Of a stretch of 64,000 nt of DNA, positions 58,101 to 64,000 are shown piece after piece. The notes under the pieces are model-generated. The model had not been told where the DNA came from. It worked only from the letters and a program-made list of their open reading frames with translations, and did no database searches. How positions within the stretch are numbered: position 1 is the first letter of the stretch; each line of letters opens with the position of its first letter. This DNA comes from Amyelois transitella (Eukaryota > Arthropoda > Insecta > Lepidoptera > Pyralidae). The stretch is from assembly GCF_032362555.1 (NCBI RefSeq), contig NC_083505.1, positions 1,141,001 to 1,205,000 of the forward strand, read 5' to 3'. The position numbers and the translations under genes are program-made.

Positions 58101-60769
58101 GTCTATATACCTTGCGGGGTACAATACAAATTATCTTTATTGCCCATAAAAAAAAACAAACGTAGTAGAAACATACATTATGAACATGTTGAGCAAAGGC
58201 GGACTTATCGCTAAGCAATCTCTTCCAGCCAACCTTTGGGTAGTGAAAGGTAAAATCCTGGAACCGGGTGGGCAGCATATTTAAGATATGTTAGTTAGTG
58301 TATAATAAATAAACTACACACATACATAAACTATAAATATAAACTTTGTTGCACACATACATACATATGGTCACGTCTATATCCCTTGCGGGGTAGACAG
58401 AGCCAACAGCGTTTGTTGCACACATACATACATACGGTCTCGTCTATATCCCTTGCGGGGTAGACAGAGCGAACAGTCTTGAAAAGAATGAATGGCCACG
58501 TTCAGCTGTTTGGCTTAATGATAGAACGGGGCCGACGACGACGAGGAGGCCGGCCCGGGGGACACCGGCGACACCGGCATGGTGCGTTTGTTGTTGGCGA
58601 GATTTATGTGTGTTTGTTTGTTTGTAATATATTTCTTGTGCCGTGTGGTTCCCAGCAGTGCCGTGTGGTTCCCAGCACCAATACAAAAAAGAATAGGACA
58701 ACTCCATCTCTTTCCCGTGGATGTCGTAAAAGGCGACTAAGGGATAGGCTTACAAACTTAGGATTCTTTTTTAGGCGATGGGCTAGCCTGATAGGCCACT
58801 GTTTAGTTGTATGGCTTTATTGAAATAGTAACAGGTTGCCAGCCCTTCGCCTAACATAAGAATCCCTTAGTCACCTCTCACGACATCCATGTGGGAAATG
58901 AGATGCGAGTGGTCTTATTCTTTTTGTATATTTACAGTTGGTGCGAGAAGAGAAGTTGATGTGGGCGATCGCAGACGTAGACGGCGACGGCGCGCTCAAT
59001 TTTGAGGAGTTCAAGGTGTGTAACAATTTAAATAAAACATATATGTTGTACGTACATACAAATACATACATAAAATCACGCCTCTTTCCCGGAGGGGTAG
59101 GCAGAGACTACCTCTTTCCACTTGCCACGAACTCTGCATATTTCCTTCGCTTCATCCACATTCATAACTCTCTTCATGCAAGCTCGGCGGTTCCGGGTAC
59201 TTTGACCTGACCCTTTACCAGGACGTCCTTAATTTGATCAAGATACGTTCGTCTAGGTCTTACCACTCCGACCTTTCCCTCCACACCCATGTTGTACATA
59301 TATTTTAAAATTACAAACTAGAGCTTATTGGTGCCGTACGGTTCCGATCAATAGAGAATAGAATAAGACCAGTCCATCTCTTTCCCATGGATGTTGTTAA
59401 AAGCGAGTAAGGGAAAGGCTATACAGCTGAACATGGCGTTTCAGTATTTGCAAGACTGTTGGCTCTGTTTACCTACCTTGTATGGTAAACATACATATAC
59501 ACGTCTATATCCCTTGCGGGGCAGACAGAGCGAACAGTCTTGGAAAGACTGATAGGCCACGTTCAGCTGTATAGCCAGCCGATCCCTATATTGGCTTAAT
59601 GATACTGTTTTCAAGATTCAAATAGTGACAGGTTGCTAGCCCATCACCTAAAAGAAGAAATTAAATAACAATTATTCGATTACAGACATTCTCAAACCCC
59701 GAGGAGCATGAGGTGATGTTCCCGTTCCTGGTGAACCAGACGCTGAAGGACAAAGACGAGGACAAGAACGGCAAACTGGACTTCCACGAGTATGTAGGCT
59801 CCAGAGGTGGGTCCATCAATCATTAGAACAGAATAGATTTCTCTGCTTAGAAATTATTCCACTGCTTGGCTTTAGCTTGGCTGCATCTTACCATTCTGGA
59901 GAAGAAGCCGCAGGGTATGCATTTGACCTTGGACCTGAATTGGGTGAGTCAGGTTTTTACACAAAACATATTAATGTAATAGTATAACCTAAATGTGCAG
60001 ATTTCCCCACGATGTTTTCTATTCTCGTAAGAGCATCGGTTGGTATGCAAACAAATGTACATAATTACGAAAATAGTCATTGGTATATGGCCGAGGTGAG
60101 ATTTAACCATTTTTATGGTGCACTTTACCGATTCGACCACCAACACTCTCAAACTAGCTTAACAACTCTTCCCTCTTAAATTAACTACTTTCAGTTGAAT
60201 CAATCTGTATAGACTTCATGTAATATTTTTATTTTGATTGAACAGGAAGACACGAAGACAAATCATGGCTTGTATCTGAAAAGGAGAAATTCGATGACCT
60301 CGACCTGGACGGAGACGGGAAACTTGACGAGAAGGAGGTCAAGAAGTGGGTCATACCGGACAATGAGTGAGTACCTTACACTCGTATAGACGGCATTTAA
60401 GTTAACGTCCTCAATTGTAGGCTAAAATATACTTTAGGTATCATACTAACACACTTAACTCTAAATTGGCATTATTACCCCTAGTAAATGGGATTAGACA
60501 ACTAACAAAACTCGTTAACTCAACTGTTCGTCTGAACTTTCAAAAACAAATAAAGATCCTTGTATGCCAATTAGTGAGATAGTCGCGTGTCTGTCTTCAG
60601 GGAAATCGCCGAGGAGGAAGTGGATCACTTGTTCACAGCGGCCGACGACGACCACAACGATGTACTGTCGTTCGAGGAGATCCTGGCTCACCACGACGTG
60701 TTCGTGGGGAGCGAGGCCACCGACTACGGCAGCGACCTCTACGGGGAGCACTTTGACGACGAACTGTGA
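55147..60769 (+). CDS. RCN2: Reticulocalbin-2-like ER calcium-binding protein (CREC family)
   Basis: Seven exons, 328 aa, frame intact: 55147-55345, 56078-56225, 57923-58073, 58938-59015, 59686-59806, 60246-60366, 60601-60769. A signal peptide (about 1-25, MAPQYILSLILLLTY...) is followed by FDHEAILG. Six EF-hand loops all have Glu at position 12: DLNKDQSIDRSE, DSNKDGLVTWPE, DVDGDGALNFEE, DEDKNGKLDFHE, DLDGDGKLDEKE, DDDHNDVLSFEE. One N-glycosylation site (NQT, about 209) is visible. The tail SEATDYGSDLYGEHFDDEL parallels human RCN2, which ends in HDEL; here the last four residues are DDEL, still a plausible ER-retrieval signal. CREC proteins are low-affinity calcium binders of the secretory pathway. 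Candidate poly(A) signals are at 61306 and 61946. Confidence 0.93.
55442..55724 (+). CDS. Possible alternative first exon of the reticulocalbin gene (membrane-spanning)
   Basis: The ORF lies in intron 1. ATG 55442 opens 94 codons with two hydrophobic segments (about LALSVPCVLLVTYYF and VAMSMLYVLCLSVCIIFVTF). GCA G|gtatca at 55725 is a possible donor in phase 1, the phase needed to enter exon 2 (56078); another phase-1 donor lies six bases earlier. The joined product would be 356 aa with the full EF-hand region. Upstream DNA is GC-richer (ccgatcgccggccgttccgcg), as for a promoter. It could also be a small nested gene or chance; there is no homology evidence. Confidence 0.35.
57225..57470 (-). 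repeat. SINE-A copy in reticulocalbin intron 2
   Basis: It runs from aataatcacgcctatatgtc through ggttgccagtccatcgcc to gccgggaaccactcgg. Confidence 0.8.
57477..57845. repeat. SINE-B pieces with a copy of reticulocalbin exon 3 start
   Basis: A SINE-B tail (57477-57530) leads into cttggacagtaccttgcag and then 60 or so bases copied from exon 3 (KLSKEEAEERMNEVDSNKGG) up to about 57612. An opposite-facing SINE-B follows, ending in a tatg tail at about 57845. The real exon 3 starts at 57923 after a similar SINE-B remnant, so a unit of SINE-B plus acceptor plus exon start has been duplicated. Confidence 0.8.
58133..58285 (-). repeat. Inverted copy of the 26935-27105 repeat
   Basis: It shares tttattgcccataaaa, ttgagcaaaggcggactta and ggaaccgggtgggcagca in reverse orientation. 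Confidence 0.65.
58360..58805. repeat. SINE-A pieces with a copy of reticulocalbin exon 3 end
   Basis: Two SINE-A tails (about 58360-58410 and 58425-58527) run into cggggccgacgacgacgagg at 58527, a copy of the last 56 or so bases of exon 3 with its donor (ATG|gtgcgttt, about 58583). A reverse SINE-A (about 58660-58790) follows. The junction ttaatgatagaa|cggggcc lies within the SINE-A body. Confidence 0.8.
59060..59290 (-). repeat. SINE-B, long copy
   Basis: It has the same word order as 32886-33115: catacataaaatcacgcctc, ggtaggcagagactacct, gcaagctcggcggttccgg, tacgttcgtctaggtctta. Confidence 0.8.
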
Positions 60770-62000
60770 GCGGCGATACGCGCGCACGTCGATATTGTGA
60801 GATCGCAACGTTACCGCTCCAGGTGGCCGAAATATGCACTAAATCTGACAGCTATCAATGCCAAGTTGACAGATGTCAACGTCAAATCGTTATTGGCGCC
60901 ACCGGAGCGGGTAATTTCGCGGCCCACCATGCGCGTGCAGCTTACGTGTCGGATGTTCCTATTGATGGCCACATTTTTTTACGTGTTCGGAATGGACAGC
61001 ACCCTGTATTACGAGAATATTATCGACGTGGAGAAGGCCTGTCAGGACACTTTGATAGCGGCATTGAATACTATCGTCTACGGGCATATGGATGCGTTCA
61101 CAGACAACAGACTGTTCTATTTCGCGTGCACGGCTAATCTATGTTACTTGCGCAGGTAGAACGACATTTTTAGGATTTATTATGTTTACCTCCACATAGT
61201 GATTTTTTTTGCGAGTTTAGAAATGGAATAGTTTTAATTTATTGTTAAGTAATTTATTTCAAATCAAATGAATCTTTATTTTAAAGTTAAGTTTATATAT
61301 TTGCTAATAAATCGATAGATTTTCAAAAATGTTACTTGTACTATACAGTATAACCACATTTATGAATGTTTCTCAATTTATAAAACTGACATTTGTTCTA
61401 TATTTTTGACGTTCTTTGTAATTGTATAAATCTCAGCACAATCCTGAATTAGAGTACTAGTCATAACTACCCCCATCAAACACCCAAATTCAAAGGTCCT
61501 AATTGCATGAGCGTTTTTTAAACCACCTGACTGCCTACGAACTTGATTGCTCTTTCACTTTAGGTATATATCGTATCTTCGATCCTTGTCTTTCGTGCAA
61601 GACGTCAAAAAACGCTCTTGCGAATGAGGCCTACGTGAATGGTAGGTTCGTATTTCTGTATATATTATAAAATGTTAGGATTTTAACTCCTACAAAATCG
61701 TATAAGAATAATGACATTAAACTATGTATATCACTAATAAAAAAAAAATTGATTTTCTTCTCAAATAGGTGCGATGTAGATAGGTAAGGTAAATAAGAAA
61801 CGATTATTTCAAAAAAATTCAGGAAATACCAAAAAAAACACTAACTTGGGAGAAAATCTCAATATAATGTAGTTAGGTGCCATAAATAATATGTACTTAG
61901 AACCAAATGTGAGTCTAATTGAAATCGTGTACGTCGTATTTTAAAAATAAAGTATTTGTATTATATTTTTGTTTTATTACTTGCTATAAAACTATCACTA
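60770..62000. other. Reticulocalbin 3' flank
   Basis: The first 400 bases are unusually GC-rich for this window and carry the small ORF at 60929-61159. After that the sequence is AT-rich with AATAAA at 61306-61311 and 61946-61951. No repeats of the SINE-A or SINE-B type are seen. Confidence 0.5.
60929..61159 (+). CDS. Hypothetical small secreted-type protein, 76 aa
   Basis: ATG 60929 has a good context (gcccaccATGC). The frame reads a short polar start, a hydrophobic stretch (MFLLMATFFYVFG), then a polar region with Cys (VEKACQDTLI, FACTANLCYLRR). The same frame is open from 60797. It lies on the same strand 160 bases after the reticulocalbin stop, so it may merely be 3' UTR; another frame is also open here, which weakens the coding claim. 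I do not recognise the protein. Confidence 0.25.
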   Translation: MRVQLTCRMFLLMATFFYVFGMDSTLYYENIIDVEKACQDTLIAALNTIVYGHMDAFTDNRLFYFACTANLCYLRR

Positions 62001-62219
62001 TCACCAGGTAAGCGTGGATAGCAATCATGACAGTGAACCCTGAATCGGGTAATTGGTGGTAAATCCAAAAAAAAGTAGTGTCAAGAACAAATAAAACTCA
62101 CAAGCTGTCCATTTACAATATTTTTTTTATTCAATATAATAATCTTAATAAATCCAAAATATTTACACAATACAAAAACATACAATGTTACCGCGCGTTA
62201 GCATCCCGCCGCCGGTCAG

Positions 62220-62288
62220 TTACGGCTTCGACCACTTGTGGCGTCCGCCATAGCCGCCCAGCTTGACCGCCCGCTCCCAAACACGAAA
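62220..62288 (-). CDS. Possible terminal exon of a minus-strand gene
   Basis: On the minus strand an acceptor (tttctttatacgctag) precedes 22 codons, FRVWERAVKLGGYGGRHKWS then KP and stop TAA 62220-62222. A minus-strand AATAAA follows at 62126-62131. GC content is high against AT-rich surroundings. No upstream exon is found before 64000. A second frame is also open here. I do not recognise the protein. Confidence 0.25.
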   Translation of the reverse strand, partial: FRVWERAVKLGGYGGRHKWSKP

Positions 62289-62299
62289 CTAGCGTATAA

Positions 62300-63490
62300 A
62301 GAAACGGAGCTGCGGGGAATCAACCAATAGCAGCGCTCAATTGTTTGAAAACGTTGCGCGATTGGTTGATACCTACTCATCTCCGCTTGTGGTCGCCGCA
62401 TTGTAAGGCCGTATTCACATCAATTTGTCAGCTCAAAACTAAAATAAGCCGAGTAGTAGATATCTTTAGGATACGAGTAGATGGTGTTTATACAAGAAAA
62501 AAATTGTTTACTCGGCTGACAAAAAGTTGGCAACATTCCTTCATAAATCTTTATAGCAATATTGATGATTCATCAACAACGAGAATCGCCGAGAAAATTT
62601 CATAATTGTATTTCCATTAATTACAATATATTTTTGAAATCCTAAAAGATATTATATATACGTGTAATACAATATTTAATCACATAAGCTATACCGGTCT
62701 AGTCGTTTATAGGAATGCTCTTACCAACGATCGGCATTTAATTTTACAAGACAGTTGCTCAGGCGCGGGGAAGCGGGCGGTCACGAGCCTCCAATTTCCA
62801 TATCCAAAATAAGATACATAACATCTATGTATAACAAAAGTTGTATAGTAACCGCAATCGATTTTACATGAAAACCTTATTGGACATTTTCTATAATTTT
62901 CGGGATTCAGGGCTCACCAAATGCATTAACAATTTTGTAATAGGTTAATATTTATATCACAAATGAAGAATATCAAGTGTAGCATCGCTCAGTATCAAGA
63001 CATTTTCAGACAAAATTAATCTTCTCATTAGATATTACAGCTACAAGAACAAGCCTATAAAAAAATATTTAGCTATAAATATTGAGGCGATTACTCCTCG
63101 ACCATAGTTCCGTCTACTGATGTTTTTCTATGACCAATATTTTACATATTAAGTTTCGAAAACCCAGAAAGGACCCCTGTATGGAATGCGATATACAAAT
63201 ATAATGCTGAAACACTGATTAGCAAAACCACCAAGATACACTTTGCTTAAAATATATAATTATAAAGTTACATAAACATAACGTAGAACAATTTGTCCAT
63301 TGAATAATTAGTGTGTTTTAAAATAACTACAACGACCTAACTGAGACGTGTAAACCTAATATTAAATAACTATTGTTTGAACTAAATAAGAAATGCGTTT
63401 GTTCCTCCACATTTCAATATATTTTGGTGTGTGGGTCTACTGAAATTTGAATAAATAAATACTTTTTAAAAGCTTTTATTTTTTCAAATG
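62300..63490. other. AT-rich non-coding stretch
   Basis: I see no gene, SINE copy or paired terminal repeats here. It would be intron or flank of the possible minus-strand gene. Confidence 0.4.
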
Positions 63491-63498
63491 ATGTGTCA

Positions 63499-63843
63499 AT
63501 GTTGCAAACAATAACCTCAAATCAAGGCCGGATGTACCAATGTAAAATAGACAGAATTAATAACTTAATTAAAATTACCTACAATAATTTGGTTGCTGTA
63601 GCACAGAACGTACAGGATTGTTGTGTGACCTCAAGACGACAAAATATATCAAAGCGACAAGTACCTATACATAGTTACAGAACAGTCAAAACTCCGGTTA
63701 AACACGTTGACAAGAATCCAGAGGACATGTTTTCTCTCTTTTTCAAAATGTTTGGTCTTGTCGCTTGTATAAAAAAATATATTGAAATGTGCAGGAGAAA
63801 CGGCGGTGATGAAATTAGCCTAGGACCTTGTGGAAAACGATGA
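63499..63843 (+). CDS. Hypothetical ORF, 114 aa
   Basis: It begins MLQTITSNQGRMYQCK and ends GDEISLGPCGKR before TGA. It is Lys/Arg-rich with seven Cys (CC, C..., MCRRNGG, GPCGKR). There is no signal peptide and no recognised domain. Codon use is AT-rich like the flanks, so it may be chance or one exon of a gene running beyond the window. Confidence 0.25.
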   Translation: MLQTITSNQGRMYQCKIDRINNLIKITYNNLVAVAQNVQDCCVTSRRQNISKRQVPIHSYRTVKTPVKHVDKNPEDMFSLFFKMFGLVACIKKYIEMCRRNGGDEISLGPCGKR

Positions 63844-64000
63844 AACCACGATTGAAGCGATGCGAATACAACTCTTATCTACAAAGTAATAGGGTTTGTT
63901 TGCAATGAGACCGGCTCACAGACGCGGTATTTCACAGAGGTGACAGCTGTATTCAAGTTTCAAAATTCAATGTATAGCTTCATGAAGGAAAATCTTTTGG

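Noticed and set aside
60766-61137. 123-codon ORF overlapping the reticulocalbin stop
   Set aside because: It competes with the 60929 ORF in another frame, starts within the stop region of the upstream gene and has no protein-like features.

Overview
The window is eukaryotic nuclear DNA, almost certainly from a moth or butterfly. Introns are AT-rich with GT..AG borders, exons are GC-rich, the encoded proteins resemble insect orthologues, and the non-coding DNA is full of short interspersed repeats of a kind I know from lepidopteran introns. The species cannot be read from the sequence. I built all spliced models by hand from splice signals, reading phase and protein similarity. Every multi-exon model sums to a whole number of codons with no internal stop.

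Layout. (1) 1659-1931 (+) is a single-exon LAMTOR5 (Ragulator subunit). (2) 2.0-9.5 kb is non-coding and AT-rich. It holds a 916-bp transposon (3102-4017) and then about 5.5 kb nearly free of repeats that may be the 3' UTR of the next gene. (3) 9534-17187 (-) is flower, a four-pass vesicle membrane protein, with two alternative terminal exons and a 1-kb tandem array of decayed copies of part of its second main coding exon. (4) 17188-18018 is a shared head-to-head promoter region. (5) 18019-43633 (+) is EDC4/Ge-1, the scaffold of the mRNA-decapping complex: 24 coding exons, 1162 aa, with introns packed with SINE-like repeats. (6) 48705-54470 (+) is a second EDC4-like gene of 460 aa that corresponds only to the C-terminal part of EDC4 and lacks the WD40 region. 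(7) 55147-60769 (+) is a reticulocalbin-2-type ER calcium-binding protein with six EF hands, 328 aa. (8) 60.8-64 kb holds small uncertain ORFs and a possible terminal exon of a minus-strand gene.

Most interesting result. The EDC4-like gene has eight exons whose intron phases match the last eight exons of EDC4 one for one, and one exon is exactly the same length (166 bp). It is therefore a DNA-level tandem copy of the 3' part of EDC4 that has kept an open frame while diverging strongly in sequence. A protein with only the coiled-coil and C-terminal part of a decapping scaffold could compete with or modify EDC4.

Second theme. Pieces of exons, usually including the splice donor, have been copied into neighbouring introns several times: flower exon 3; EDC4 exons 5, 9 and 21; reticulocalbin exon 3. 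Several junctions fall inside one SINE-like family (called SINE-A here), and one SINE-A insertion duplicated the EDC4 exon 5 donor as its target site. In EDC4 exon 21 the duplication is 120 bp, in frame and repeats the donor, so it could add 40 or 80 residues.
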